Counted from the first letter of the stretch, positions 34,169 to 43,650 are shown. The stretch: DNA of 64,000 nt from Halostella litorea (GCF_004785955.1 NZ_ML214300.1:87223-151222); one strand, 5' to 3'. The notes: a model not told the origin generated them from the letters alone. Numbers and translations are program-made.

Positions 34169-34825
34169 TTAAAGGCCGTCGGTCAGCAGCGCGTTGCTGA
34201 CGAGGTTCCGGTAGCCCCGGCGGAGCCGCGAGGAGAGCGCCTGCCGGCTGATCCCCAGCCGCGAGGCGAGCCGCTCCTGGTCCGTCTCGCGGGGCATCTC
34301 GAAGTATCCCTCGCGGAGCGCCAACACGAGCGCCTCGCGCTGGTCGGCCGTGAGCCCGTACTCCAGTCCCGCCTCGGGCTCCGACACCTCGCCGAGCCTC
34401 GTGAGCGTCACGGGGATGTCGTGGTCCTCGCAGTGTCGCTGGAACGCCGAGAGCTGCTCGCCGCCGTCGGCCCGGAGTTCGAACACCCAGCCGTCGCTCG
34501 ACCCGGACGCGGAGAGGACGGTCACGCCCGACGCGCCGATGGCGCCCATGATCCCGACGTGGTCCGGTTCCCACTCGGCGTGAAACAGCGCTCGCGACCC
34601 CATGTCGGTCAACAGGTCCGCGGACCGGAGCGCCGGCAGGTCGGCGAACGTCTCCCGGACCGACTCCATGTCGCCGCCCTCGTCGACGACCCAGAAGAAC
34701 GGCATCACCGTATCGCCCATCGGGACCACGCGGTCCAACTCCAGCGTCGCCTCGGGGCGGTCCGCGAAGATCCGGCCGAGCGGGAACGCCGCCGCCGGGA
34801 GCGTGAACTCGGTTATCGTCGTCAT
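34169..34825 (-). CDS. Bacterio-opsin activator-type HTH regulator
   Basis: A 218-aa regulator with an N-terminal Bat-like ligand/sensor region (TEFTLPAAAFPLGRIFADRPEATLELDRVVPMGDTVMPFFWV) and a C-terminal HTH-10 domain (YGLTADQREALVLALREGYFEMPRETDQERLASRLGISRQALSSRLRRGYRNLVSNAL). These proteins are one-component regulators abundant in haloarchaea. Targets cannot be read from the sequence. It lies between the HalOD1 and SUI1 genes on the same strand, with promoter-sized gaps on both sides. Confidence 0.9.
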   Translation of the reverse strand: MTTITEFTLPAAAFPLGRIFADRPEATLELDRVVPMGDTVMPFFWVVDEGGDMESVRETFADLPALRSADLLTDMGSRALFHAEWEPDHVGIMGAIGASGVTVLSASGSSDGWVFELRADGGEQLSAFQRHCEDHDIPVTLTRLGEVSEPEAGLEYGLTADQREALVLALREGYFEMPRETDQERLASRLGISRQALSSRLRRGYRNLVSNALLTDGL

Positions 34826-34879
34826 GGGTCCGTCCTGTCGCCAGGTACGCCCGCGAGTCGCAGGCGGCCGTCGGTCTCG

Positions 34880-35173
34880 CTATCCGTCGATCCGATACCC
34901 TCTGTCACGTAGCTCGTCCCGAACGCGACTCCCATGGTCGCCCTGTATTTCGATGGCCCCTTCCTTTACCGTCCCGCCCGCGCCGAGCATGGACTTCAGG
35001 TCCGAGGCGAGGGCGTCGACGTCCGCGCCGCCCTCGAACCCCTCGACTATCGTGACGGGCTTGTCGTAGCGGCGGGACTCGGTCCGGACGGTCAGCCGCT
35101 GGGTCGCCCGGTCCAAGTCGTCGAGCGGGTCGTCGGTGACGTTCAGGTCGTCGAACGGGTCGTCGTCGGTCAC
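34880..35173 (-). CDS. SUI1/eIF1-type translation initiation factor
   Basis: A 97-aa eIF1/SUI1 homologue, which tests start-codon fidelity on the small ribosomal subunit. The core RRYDKPVTIVEGFEGGADVDALASDLKSMLGAGGTVKEGAIEIQGDHGSRVRDELRDRGY is unmistakable. It has an acidic N-terminal extension (TDDDPFDDLNVTDDPLDDLD). The start is GTG 35173; the frame is open further upstream but without coding character. It is the first gene leftward of the lipoprotein gene. Confidence 0.92.
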   Translation of the reverse strand: MTDDDPFDDLNVTDDPLDDLDRATQRLTVRTESRRYDKPVTIVEGFEGGADVDALASDLKSMLGAGGTVKEGAIEIQGDHGSRVRDELRDRGYRIDG

Positions 35174-35293
35174 TGGTCGAGCGTGGCACGCGAGGGGAAA
35201 AGAGCGTTCGCACCGCTCCGGATCGCGACCTGTCGCCTCGCGGTCCCGTGACGGTCGCTGCGATCGATTGGGGGCCGGCGTTCCGACAGAAAG

Positions 35294-35302
35294 CATTTAT
35301 TT
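35294..35302 (+). promoter_or_regulatory. TATA-like box of the beta-propeller lipoprotein gene
   Basis: CATTTATTT lies about 29 bp upstream of ATG 35327 in an otherwise GC-rich spacer. Confidence 0.55.
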
Positions 35303-35326
35303 CCCCATCCGAACCCCGGATCAATA

Positions 35327-36646
35327 ATGGATGTCTCCAGACGGCGGTTGCTGGGCGCGCTCGGGACCGGCGCGGCCGCTCTCGTTGCGGGTTGTGCGGG
35401 CGGATCGTCGAACCCCGGAACGGCGGCACGGACGACGGGACCCCGAACGTCGACGGACACCACGACCGCCTCGACCACCGAACGGGCCGACGAGCCCGAT
35501 GATGGTTCAGCGGGACCAGCTCTGTGGTCGTTTCGCGACGGGGAGTCCGAGACGGAAGCCGAACAGGACGGCTGTCGGAACTGCGCTGGCGTCGTCGCAC
35601 GTCCGACCGTCGATGGCGACAGGCTGTACGTCCCCGGACAGAACGCCTACGCGCTGGCCCGGTCGGACGGCACGCGGCAGTGGCGCGTCGAGACGCCGCC
35701 GTGCCACGGGACGCCGGTCGTCCGGGACGGCCACGCCTACGTCACGGCCGGATTCGGCTACGGCATGTACGCGTGGAAGGAGCGTCTCGTGGCCGTCGGG
35801 CCGGACGGCCGTCGCCGCTGGACCTACGAGGACGAGTGGCGGGACGACGCGTACCTGCCGATCCTTGCGGTCGACGCCGAGCGTGTATACGTCTGTCCCC
35901 GTCAGGACCAGACGATCGACCGGAACCCCGTCCGCGCCGTGGACCGCGAGACGGGCGACGTCGCGTGGACGGCGGAGATGCCGACCGCGGTGGCGGGGAA
36001 CGGCGCTGTCGTCGACGGAGCGCTGGTCGTCGCGACGTGGTCGGGGATCACGGCGGTCGACGCGGCGTCCGGCGAGCCCCGCTGGAGCCGCGACGGGGCC
36101 GCGTACCGCCCCACGGTCGCCGACGACCTGGTGGTGCTGAATGCGGACGACGGCATCGCGGCACTGACGCCCGCCGGCGACGTGGAGTGGCGATACGGCG
36201 ACGGGACCCGCTACGTTCTCCAGGGGGACACCCTGTACACGGCGGGCGCCGACGGGACGGTCAGCGCCCGCAACCCGCGTACCGGCAGCGAGCGATGGCG
36301 ATACGGCGGCGACCCCGCCGTGTTGCTCGCGGCCGTCGACGCCGAGGGGGCGTACGTCGTGGAGCGCGACGGGCCGGGTCTCCTGCGGGTCGCGGACGGC
36401 GAACTCGTCTGGCGTCGCGACGTCGACGGCTCGCTCTCGTTCGCGGCCGACGGCGGCGGGCTCTACGGGTACGACTCGGCCCGCGGTACGACGACGCTGC
36501 TGTCGCTATCCCCGGCCGACGGCGAGGTGCGCTGGCGCTTCGAACTGGAGGATGCGGCGCCCGGGCCGACGGTCGCGGACGGCGTCGCGTACCTGGGGAC
36601 GAAGTCCGGCGCGGTACACGCGTTCCCGCCGGAGAAGCGTGAGTGA
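35327..36646 (+). CDS. PQQ-type beta-propeller lipoprotein, Tat-exported
   Basis: A 439-aa exported protein. The N-terminus SRRRLLGALGTGAAALVAGC has a twin-arginine signal and a lipobox with Cys23. A Thr-rich linker (residues 30-62) leads into a beta-propeller with about eight WD/PQQ-like blades, each ending in a G-x-x-x-W element: GTRQWRV, GRRRWTY, GDVAWTA, GEPRWSR, GDVEWRY, GSERWRY, GELVWRR and GEVRWRF. Such propellers bind ligands or act as scaffolds on the cell surface; PQQ-binding residues were not verified. It is monocistronic, with its own TATA-like box. Confidence 0.9.
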   Translation: MDVSRRRLLGALGTGAAALVAGCAGGSSNPGTAARTTGPRTSTDTTTASTTERADEPDDGSAGPALWSFRDGESETEAEQDGCRNCAGVVARPTVDGDRLYVPGQNAYALARSDGTRQWRVETPPCHGTPVVRDGHAYVTAGFGYGMYAWKERLVAVGPDGRRRWTYEDEWRDDAYLPILAVDAERVYVCPRQDQTIDRNPVRAVDRETGDVAWTAEMPTAVAGNGAVVDGALVVATWSGITAVDAASGEPRWSRDGAAYRPTVADDLVVLNADDGIAALTPAGDVEWRYGDGTRYVLQGDTLYTAGADGTVSARNPRTGSERWRYGGDPAVLLAAVDAEGAYVVERDGPGLLRVADGELVWRRDVDGSLSFAADGGGLYGYDSARGTTTLLSLSPADGEVRWRFELEDAAPGPTVADGVAYLGTKSGAVHAFPPEKRE

Positions 36647-36672
36647 AAACGCGCCGACGAGGTGGCGGTCGG

Positions 36673-37296
36673 CTACGACTGCCGCGGGTCGTACGTCAGC
36701 GCGTCGTCGAACGCCGGCACGTCCTTGCCCGCGGCGTGGGCGTTGACCTTCGCCGCGGCGGGCGACTCGCGGAGCGCGGCGTCGTCGTACCCGGCCTCCT
36801 CGAACGGTCGCAGGAGGCCCGGGCTGCTCGACAGGTGGAACGTCTGGTGGTACGTCTCGGCGACGTGGAAGGCGTCGATCCGCTCGATCCGCGTCTCGAC
36901 GGCGCCGTCGGGCCAGTCGCTCGCGGCGACGTACGCCTCGACGGCCTCGCGCTCGGCGTCGGTCCCGTGGAAGACGACGTGCTGGTACTGGCGCTTTCGT
37001 GGCTGGCTCCGCGGGTCGTGGTGCTCGAATGCGACCGCGACGAGGTCGGCGTAGTCGAGTTCGGCCGGGTCGTAGTCGACCTGCACCGCCTCGGAGTGGT
37101 CGCCAAGCGCGTGGTACGTCGGATCGGGCTTCGTCCCGCCGGCGTACCCGACGCGCGTCCGGACGACGCCGTCGAGCGCGCCGAACGTCGCGTCCGGCCC
37201 CCAGAAACAGCCCAGCGCGAACGTGGTCGTCTCGGTGGCCGCGGGATCGGGTGCCGACTCGTCGTAGTCCGCCACGAGTTCGGGGTACGGCGTCAC
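36673..37296 (-). CDS. msrA: Peptide methionine-S-sulfoxide reductase, GCFWG type
   Basis: A 207-aa MsrA that repairs Met-S-sulfoxide. The catalytic Cys is in ALGCFWGPDATF. GYAGGTKPDPTYHALGDHSEAVQVDYDP and the FHVAETYHQTFHL block are standard. No other cysteine is present, so it would be a one-Cys enzyme needing an external thiol. Its GTG start overlaps the stop of the upstream msrA paralogue by 4 bp, making a two-gene operon. Confidence 0.92.
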   Translation of the reverse strand: MTPYPELVADYDESAPDPAATETTTFALGCFWGPDATFGALDGVVRTRVGYAGGTKPDPTYHALGDHSEAVQVDYDPAELDYADLVAVAFEHHDPRSQPRKRQYQHVVFHGTDAEREAVEAYVAASDWPDGAVETRIERIDAFHVAETYHQTFHLSSSPGLLRPFEEAGYDDAALRESPAAAKVNAHAAGKDVPAFDDALTYDPRQS

Positions 37297-37835
37297 TGCT
37301 CGGCCGTGACCCGGTCGCCGAACTTCTCGCGGACCTTCTTGACCTTCGGCTCGGCGTAGAAGCTACAGTAGCGGTCGTCCGGGTTCTTCTCGTAGTAGTC
37401 CTGATGTCGCTGTTCGGCCTCGTAGAACTTCGAGAGGGGTTCGACCTCGGTGACGATATCGTCGTCGTACGCGTCCTCCTCCGACAGTTCGACGAGGAAG
37501 CGCTCGACCTGCTCGCGCTGTTCGTCGTCGTGGTAGAGGACGATGGAGCGGTACTGCGTGCCCACGTCCGGCCCCTGCCGGTTGAGCTGGGTCGGGTCGT
37601 GGACGGTGAAAAACACCTGCAGGAGGTCGGGATAGGTGATGACGTCGGGGTCGTACTCGACCTGAACGACCTCGGCGTGGCCGGTGTTCCCGCGACACAC
37701 CTGCTCGTAGGTCGGGTCCGCGACGTCGCCGCCGGCGTAGCCCGAGGTGACGCGCTCGACGCCGTCGAGTTCCTTGAACGCCGCCTCGGTACACCAGAAG
37801 CAGCCGCCGCCGAAGGTGGCACGGTCGGTAGGCAT
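37293..37835 (-). CDS. msrA: Peptide methionine-S-sulfoxide reductase, GCFWC type
   Basis: A 180-aa MsrA paralogue. Its active site reads GGGCFWCTEAAF, with a second Cys two residues after the catalytic one, plus Cys in EQVCRGNTGHAE and RYCSFYAEPK as resolving candidates. EVEPLSKFYEAEQRHQDYY is typical. It is the first gene of the pair and is followed with a 4-bp overlap by the one-Cys form. The two forms may differ in reductant use. Upstream 37836-37930 holds no gene. Confidence 0.93.
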   Translation of the reverse strand: MPTDRATFGGGCFWCTEAAFKELDGVERVTSGYAGGDVADPTYEQVCRGNTGHAEVVQVEYDPDVITYPDLLQVFFTVHDPTQLNRQGPDVGTQYRSIVLYHDDEQREQVERFLVELSEEDAYDDDIVTEVEPLSKFYEAEQRHQDYYEKNPDDRYCSFYAEPKVKKVREKFGDRVTAEQ

Positions 37836-37930
37836 GGCTACGGGTACGGGTTCGAACGGTATTCATCTGCCGGTGGTGCCGCGAGGCGACACCTCCGGGG
37901 GACGCGGTTGTGCTCCGGACTACCCGACGA

Positions 37931-38164
37931 TCACTCCTCGCCGGCGACCGCCGCCAGCGGCGTCGATCCCGCGACGATAGCCGCGCCGGCCAGGACCGCG
38001 GCGGCGAGGGTGACGAAGCCGCCGCCGGGGTCGTAGCCGGCGAAGCTCGCGCCCGCGCCGACGATGAACACCGTGATGTAGAAGCTGACGATCGCGAACA
38101 CGAGCATCACGAGCGCCGCGACGATACTGCTTGCTAGCGCGCCGAGCGAATCGAAGAATCCCAT
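37931..38164 (-). CDS. Small membrane protein
   Basis: A 77-aa protein with two or three hydrophobic helices: LASSIVAALVMLVFAIVSFYITVFIVGAGA, then a loop GYDPGGG, then FVTLAAAVLAGAAIVAG. The N-terminus MGFFDSLGA resembles small haloarchaeal membrane proteins of unknown function. It is divergent from the mscS-type gene over 148 bp. No partner or role can be inferred. Confidence 0.65.
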   Translation of the reverse strand: MGFFDSLGALASSIVAALVMLVFAIVSFYITVFIVGAGASFAGYDPGGGFVTLAAAVLAGAAIVAGSTPLAAVAGEE

Positions 38165-38312
38165 CTTGTATCGACCCGTTTCGGAACCGAGACGTACGAC
38201 GTGGATATAGGTACCGGTAAGAAACGATCACAAGTAACACACTTCTCGGCCGAACACCGCCCGAGTCCGCGGCCCCGGAACCGTTTAGTGTCCACCGCCG
38301 GACGTTCAGGCA

Positions 38313-39266
38313 GTGACCCGTCGCCTCGGCTACCTGTCGTTCGCGCTCGCCGTCGTCGCCGGTATCGGCGCTGCAGTCGTCCAGTCGGCCGCCGTCGACT
38401 GGCCGAGCGTCGGCGCGGTGTCGGCGGCGGCCCTCGCGGTGCGACTGCTCTCAGCCGCCGCGGTTGCGCTCGGCGCGTACGGACTGTACCTGATAGTTAT
38501 CGGGGCGCTGGAGCGCCACACCGCGAGCAAGCGCCGCCTGCACGACCTGCGCAACGTCATCCGGCTGGCGTTCGGCGCGGCGGCGCTGGTCGGGGTGTTC
38601 GGCGCGCTCACCGAGCAGTGGCTCGGCGTGCTGTTCTCGCTCGGCGTCGTCGGCTTCGCCGTGACGTTCGCCCTCCAGCAGCCGCTGTTCTCGCTGCTGG
38701 GGTGGGTGTACATCCTCGTCAAGCGCCCCTATGGGATCGGCGACCGCGTGCGGATCGAGGACGCGAAGGGCGACGTGATAGACGTCGACTTCCTCGTGAC
38801 GACGCTGTGGGAGATAAACGGCGACCTCGTCACCACGAACCAGCCCTCGGGGCGGATCGTGACGGTGCCAAACAGCGTCGTGCTCTCCTCGGCGGTGTTC
38901 AACTACTCCTGGGAGGAGTTCCCCTACGTCTGGAACGAACTCGCGGTGCAGGTGGCCTACGAGACGGACTTGGAGTTCGCCCGCGCGGAGATGGTCGCCG
39001 CCGCGGACGACTTTCTCGGCGACGAGATGGAGCGGAACGTCGCGCGCTACCGCGAGGTGCTGTCGGAGACGGCCGTGGAACTCGAAGTGAAGGACCGCCC
39101 CGCGGTCAACGTCAAGCAGGAGGAGTCGTGGGTCGAACTCCGCCTGCGCTACCTCGTCCACCCGCGACGGGGCCAGCGCGTCCGGAACGAACTGTACGAG
39201 CGGATCCTCGCGCGGTTCAACGACAACCCCGACAGGGTGAAGTTCCCCGTCAGCCGGAACCGGTGA
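38313..39266 (+). CDS. MscS-family mechanosensitive ion channel
   Basis: A 317-aa small-conductance channel of the MscS superfamily, opening under membrane tension to relieve osmotic shock. Predicted helices lie at about 8-28, 38-62, 72-95 and the pore region (LGVVGFAVTFALQQPLFSLLGWVYILVKRPYGIGDRV). The beta domain follows with TLWEINGDLVTTNQPSGRIVTVPNSVVLS, and the C-terminal alpha/beta domain runs to the end. GTG start. It lies upstream of the O-methyltransferase, 70 bp apart, same strand. Confidence 0.92.
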   Translation: MTRRLGYLSFALAVVAGIGAAVVQSAAVDWPSVGAVSAAALAVRLLSAAAVALGAYGLYLIVIGALERHTASKRRLHDLRNVIRLAFGAAALVGVFGALTEQWLGVLFSLGVVGFAVTFALQQPLFSLLGWVYILVKRPYGIGDRVRIEDAKGDVIDVDFLVTTLWEINGDLVTTNQPSGRIVTVPNSVVLSSAVFNYSWEEFPYVWNELAVQVAYETDLEFARAEMVAAADDFLGDEMERNVARYREVLSETAVELEVKDRPAVNVKQEESWVELRLRYLVHPRRGQRVRNELYERILARFNDNPDRVKFPVSRNR

Positions 39267-39336
39267 GGGGGTCGCCGGCCCGTCGGCACGCTCCGCGAAC
39301 CAAACGATTACGGCGGCGAGCGTTCCACGCTGACGC

Positions 39337-40002
39337 ATGGAGATCCTGTCCGAGAAGGCGACGCGGTTCGTCCGCGCGGCGGCCCCGGAGCCGGACGACG
39401 TCCAGGCGGAGATGGCCGAGTACGCCGACGAGCACGGCTTCCCGACGGTCGGGCACGAGGTCGGCGCGACGCTGCGCCTGCTCGCCCGGCTGGTCGACGC
39501 CCGACGGGTGTTCGAGTTCGGGTCGGGCTACGGCTACTCGGCGTACTGGTTCGCCGGCGCGCTCCCCGCCGACGGCGAGATAGTCCTCACGGAGTACGAC
39601 GAGGACGAACTCGACATGGCCCGCGAGTACATGGCCCGCGGCGGGTTCGACGACCTGGCGCGCTACGAGGGCGGCGACGCGCTGGACGCGATAGCGCGCT
39701 ACGACGGCCCGTTCGACGTGGTCCTGATCGACCACCAGAAGCACCGCTACCGCGAGGCGTTCGATGCCGTTCGCGGGAAAGTCCCGCCGGGCGGGGTGGT
39801 CGTCGCCGACAACGCGATGGCCGCGGGGGTCATCGAGACGGAGAAACTGCTCGCGCTCCTGGAGGGCGAGGACCCGGACGACCCCAACGAGCACACCCTC
39901 GGTGTCGCGGAGTACCTGGAGACGGTGCGGGCCGACGACGCGTTCGAGACGGTCGTCCTCCCGCTCGGCGAGGGGATCGCGGTGAGCTACCGGGTCGCTT
40001 GA
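39337..40002 (+). CDS. Class I SAM-dependent O-methyltransferase
   Basis: A 221-aa methyltransferase of the caffeoyl-CoA/catechol O-methyltransferase group. The SAM motif I is VFEFGSGYGYSAYWFAGAL, an acidic residue ends beta-2 (LTEYDEDEL), and motif VVLIDHQKHRYREAF followed by GGVVVADNAM holds the metal-ligand-like Asp and Asn. Substrate is unknown. It is convergent with the chemotaxis transducer gene, with a 9-bp gap. Confidence 0.88.
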   Translation: MEILSEKATRFVRAAAPEPDDVQAEMAEYADEHGFPTVGHEVGATLRLLARLVDARRVFEFGSGYGYSAYWFAGALPADGEIVLTEYDEDELDMAREYMARGGFDDLARYEGGDALDAIARYDGPFDVVLIDHQKHRYREAFDAVRGKVPPGGVVVADNAMAAGVIETEKLLALLEGEDPDDPNEHTLGVAEYLETVRADDAFETVVLPLGEGIAVSYRVA

Positions 40003-40011
40003 CGACGGCTT

Positions 40012-42258
40012 CTACTGCGCCGGCGACGGGCGGAGGCCCTCCGTCTCCGAGTCGGTCTCGAACCGGTCGAGCGCGTCGTGGAGCCGCTCGGCCTGCGAGG
40101 CGAGACCGGAGACGTCGTTTGCGACCTCGCCGAGCGTGGCGGTCTGTTCCTCGGCGGCCGCCGCGACCGTCTCGGCCTCGGCGGTCGTCTCCTCGCTGAT
40201 CGAGGCCGCCGTCGACACCATCGAGACGACCTCCTCGGTCGAGGTGGCCTGCTGGCTCGTCGCGGCGCGGATCTCCTGAACCCCGGTGTTGGTCTCGTCC
40301 GCGTACTCGGCGACGTCGTCGAACGCGGCCGCGACGTCGCGGACCGACTCGGCGCTGCGGGTCACGTCGTCCCGTGCCGCCCGCACCTCGTCGGCCGTCC
40401 GCTCGGTCTGCTCGCGGACCGAGGCGATCCGCTCCTCTATCTCCGCGGCCGCCTCCTTCGTGTCGTCGGCCAGCGCGCGGACTTCGTTCGCGACGACGCC
40501 GAAGCCCTCGCGGTCGCTCGCGCTCCGGGCCGCCTCAACGCTGGCGTTCAGCGCCACCATGTCGGTCTGGTCGGCCATCTCCGTGATCAGGTCGACGACC
40601 TCCTGTATCTCCTCCATCTCGTCCTGGAGGGCCTCTATCGCGACGACCGCCTCGCGCGACGCGGCCGCCACGTCGTCCATCTCGGCTATCGCCGTCTCGG
40701 CGGTCGCGCGCCCCTCGCCGCCGGTGTCGGCGGTCCGCTCGGCGAGTTCGGCCACGTCGTCCGCGGCGGCGGCGACCTGCTGGACCGACGCCGCGAGTTC
40801 GTCCATCTCGGCCGACACCGACTGGAACTGGTCGTTCTGCCGGTCGGCCCCCTCGGAGATCGACTGGATCGACTCCGTCACCTGCTCGGACGACCGCCGG
40901 ACGTCGTCCGTGCTGGCGGTCACCCGCTCGCTGGAGGCCGAGACGTCGTCGGCGAACCGCTTGACCTCCGCGACGGTCGCCTCCAGTTCGTTCATCATCT
41001 GGTTGAACTCGTGGGCGACCGTCGCCATCGGCTTGCTCTCCTCGTCCGGGGGCAGTCGGCGCGAGAGGTTGCCCTCGGCACACGCCCGCATCACGCTCCC
41101 GTACTCCTCGGCCGTCGCTTCGAGGTGGGCCGCGCGCTCCTCGGACGCCTCGCGCCGCCGGTCGGCCTCCTCCTTGGCTTCCTCCGCGGCCCGTATCTGG
41201 TCGCGGAGCGAGTCGCGCATGCTCCCGAACGCGCCGTAGAGGTCGCCGAACTCGTCGGTCCGGGTCGTCGACAGGTCCGTGTCGAGGTCCCCCTGTTCCA
41301 GTTCCCCGGCGCGCCGAGCGAGGTCGCGGACCGCCCGGATGGTGTTCCGCCCGACGGTGAGTCCGACGAGCAACGCGCCGCCCGCGCCGAGCGCCACCAT
41401 GGCGAGCACGCCCCGGGAGATCTCGGTCCGGAGCGCGAACGCCTGCGCCGTCGGCGTCCGCGTCGTGACCGTCCAGTCCGTCGACGACACCGGAGCGTAG
41501 CCGACGGCCTGCTCGGTGCCCCCGCGGTCGACCGCGGTGTCGAACCCGGCCGACTCCGAGGCGGGCGTGATCGCGGACCGTTCGAGGATCTCGGAGGTGT
41601 TCCGCGAGAGGACGACCCGGCCGCGGTCGTCGACGACGACGGCCCGGCCGTCCCCGCGGCTCTGGATCGTCGTCTCCGACAGCTGTTCGGCGTTGATCAC
41701 CGTGACGAGCGCGCGGTCCTCGTCGTTCGGGACGGTGCTGACGAACAGCCACAACGGCGGACCACCCTCTTCGTGCCGGAAGACGTTCGACGTGGTCACG
41801 GTCGCCGGGCTGTCGGAGAGGTTCGCGATCCGCCCTCGCACCGAGTCGGAGAGTCGCCCGTCGGCCGCCAGGCGGCCGTACCCGTACTTGCCGATGACCG
41901 CCCCGCTCCTGACGTTCACGTGGTAGGCGTCCTCCACGCTTCGGTCGTTCTCGACGGTGCTGACGAGGCGCAGGTCGATCTCCTCGGTGTCGTTCGTCTG
42001 GAAGGCCCGCGAGTTCACCTGCGTCGTCTGCCGGATGCGCATGTGGCGAACCCACTGCCCGATCTGTTCGGACTCCGCGGTCGCGGCGGTCTGGAGCCGC
42101 TGTTCGGTGTCCTGCTCCAGCGTGTCGCTGGTCTGAGCGTAGACGAGACCGCCGACTGCCCCCACGAGCAGAATGACGGCGGCGAGGGCGATGCCGAACT
42201 TCGCGACGTAGCTGTTCCGGATGAAGCCGGGGACGATCGCGCGGAGCCTCTCTAGCAT
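40012..42258 (-). CDS. Haloarchaeal transducer (methyl-accepting chemotaxis protein)
   Basis: A 748-aa membrane chemoreceptor. TM1 is at about 19-41 (AKFGIALAAVILLVGAVGGLVYA). A periplasmic-side Cache-like sensor spans to about 280, then TM2 VLAMVALGAGGALLVGLTVG. HAMP segments follow, then a long coiled-coil signalling domain with the CheA-contact tip DQTDMVALNASVEAARSASD and EGFGVVANEVRALADDT. Adaptation-region Gln/Glu pairs are seen in both flanking helices. An AT-rich patch near 42290 is a plausible promoter. The ligand is unknown. Confidence 0.93.
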   Translation of the reverse strand: MLERLRAIVPGFIRNSYVAKFGIALAAVILLVGAVGGLVYAQTSDTLEQDTEQRLQTAATAESEQIGQWVRHMRIRQTTQVNSRAFQTNDTEEIDLRLVSTVENDRSVEDAYHVNVRSGAVIGKYGYGRLAADGRLSDSVRGRIANLSDSPATVTTSNVFRHEEGGPPLWLFVSTVPNDEDRALVTVINAEQLSETTIQSRGDGRAVVVDDRGRVVLSRNTSEILERSAITPASESAGFDTAVDRGGTEQAVGYAPVSSTDWTVTTRTPTAQAFALRTEISRGVLAMVALGAGGALLVGLTVGRNTIRAVRDLARRAGELEQGDLDTDLSTTRTDEFGDLYGAFGSMRDSLRDQIRAAEEAKEEADRRREASEERAAHLEATAEEYGSVMRACAEGNLSRRLPPDEESKPMATVAHEFNQMMNELEATVAEVKRFADDVSASSERVTASTDDVRRSSEQVTESIQSISEGADRQNDQFQSVSAEMDELAASVQQVAAAADDVAELAERTADTGGEGRATAETAIAEMDDVAAASREAVVAIEALQDEMEEIQEVVDLITEMADQTDMVALNASVEAARSASDREGFGVVANEVRALADDTKEAAAEIEERIASVREQTERTADEVRAARDDVTRSAESVRDVAAAFDDVAEYADETNTGVQEIRAATSQQATSTEEVVSMVSTAASISEETTAEAETVAAAAEEQTATLGEVANDVSGLASQAERLHDALDRFETDSETEGLRPSPAQ

Positions 42259-42422
42259 TGGGCGAATCGGGACGCCACACCGCTTGATAGTTTTATATTA
42301 CTGATATTTTCTGGACGGGAGCGTTACGGAACGGGACGGATGTCAATGTATTCCAAAGAACCGGAGCGGTACGCCGGTCGCAGTGGGGCGACGCCAAAAG
42401 CAGTGCGTTCGAGTCCGGCGGC

Positions 42423-43520
42423 TCAGGCTTCGCTCTCGAACCCGTCCTCGAACCTGAACGTCCCGTTCCGCTGGACGACTTCGCCGTCGACCTCGATGTA
42501 GGAGTCCTCGCTCATGTCCACAATCATGTCCTGATGGACGGCGCTCTCGTTGCGCTCGCGGTCCTCGCCGACGGTCTCCGGGTACGCCCGGCCGACGGCC
42601 ATGTGGACGGTGTCGCCCATCTTCTCGTCGAACAGCATGTTGTAGGTGAAGCGGTCGATGTCGCGGTTCATGCCGATGCCGAGTTCGCCGAGGCGGCGCG
42701 CGCCCTCGTCCGTCTCCAGTACGCTCGTCAGCACCTCCTCGTTTTTCTCGGCGCTGTGCTCGACGACCTCGCCGCCCTCGAACCGCAGGTACACGCCCTC
42801 GACCTCCCGGCCCTGGGCCATCAGCGGCTTGTCGAACAGCACCTCGCCCTCGACGGAGTCGGGGACTGGCGCGGTGAACGCCTCGCCGGCGGGCATGTTC
42901 ACGTCCGCCCAGTCGTTCTCCGCGACCATGCCGTCGATGCTCATCGTCACGTCGGTCGTGTCGCCGGAGACGATCCGCACCTCGCTGCCCTCGTTTAGGA
43001 TCTCGACCATGTTCGCCTGGAAGTCGCGCTGGGCCTCCCAGTCCTTGTTGACGGCGTTCCAGACGAAGTCCTCGTAGGCGGCCGTACTCATCTCGGCCTT
43101 CTGGGCGTCGCCGGGCGCGGGATACTGCGTAAGCACCCAGTCGTTCTCCATGAACACCGCCATCGCGTCCTCGTTTGCCCTCTGGCGGGCGGCGGTTTTC
43201 TCCGGGTCGACGTCGCTGGTCTCGAAAGAGTTGCGCGACCCAAGGATCTGAACGATCGCGTCGGCCGTCTCGGCGATCGTCATCCGGATGTCGCTCTCGA
43301 CGAAGTCGTCCACGTCGGCAGCGCGCATGTACGCGCGGTTGGCGCGGGAACTCCCCCCGGAGTAGTGGGGGAGCGCGCCCCTCTCTCCCAGTTCCTCGTA
43401 CAGCGCGACGACGAGGTCCTCGGCGACGGCGGGAGCCATGACGACGACGTCGTCGCCCTCGGAGACGTCGATACAGTCCTCGACCAGCACTTCGGCGTGT
43501 TCGCGGACGCGGGGGTCCAT
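42423..43520 (-). CDS. M29 family aminopeptidase
   Basis: A 365-aa metal-dependent leucyl-type aminopeptidase (AmpS/AmpT group). It starts MDPRVREHAEVLVEDCIDVSEGDDVVVMAP, typical of the N-terminal domain. The C-terminal metal-binding domain includes ELGIGMNRDIDRFTYNMLFDEKMGDTVHMAVGRAYPET and SAVHQDMIVDM, which hold the His, Glu and Asp ligand candidates. It is cytoplasmic and probably acts in peptide turnover. Upstream 43521-43650 shows no gene. Confidence 0.88.
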   Translation of the reverse strand: MDPRVREHAEVLVEDCIDVSEGDDVVVMAPAVAEDLVVALYEELGERGALPHYSGGSSRANRAYMRAADVDDFVESDIRMTIAETADAIVQILGSRNSFETSDVDPEKTAARQRANEDAMAVFMENDWVLTQYPAPGDAQKAEMSTAAYEDFVWNAVNKDWEAQRDFQANMVEILNEGSEVRIVSGDTTDVTMSIDGMVAENDWADVNMPAGEAFTAPVPDSVEGEVLFDKPLMAQGREVEGVYLRFEGGEVVEHSAEKNEEVLTSVLETDEGARRLGELGIGMNRDIDRFTYNMLFDEKMGDTVHMAVGRAYPETVGEDRERNESAVHQDMIVDMSEDSYIEVDGEVVQRNGTFRFEDGFESEA

Positions 43521-43650
43521 ACCGGACGTATCGCATCAAAACCGTGATATTCGTTTCGAAACACCCTCGCGCTGCGCGGCGGTCGCTGGCCGACGTGTGA
43601 CCCGAAAAAGACAGCGTACGCTCCGCCGCGACCGCCCCCCGTCGCCCGGA

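Noticed and set aside
40078..42255. 725-codon plus-strand frame opposite the chemotaxis transducer
   Set aside because: It is a complementary shadow of a strongly coding gene; the product lacks domains and is Arg/Gly/Leu-rich.
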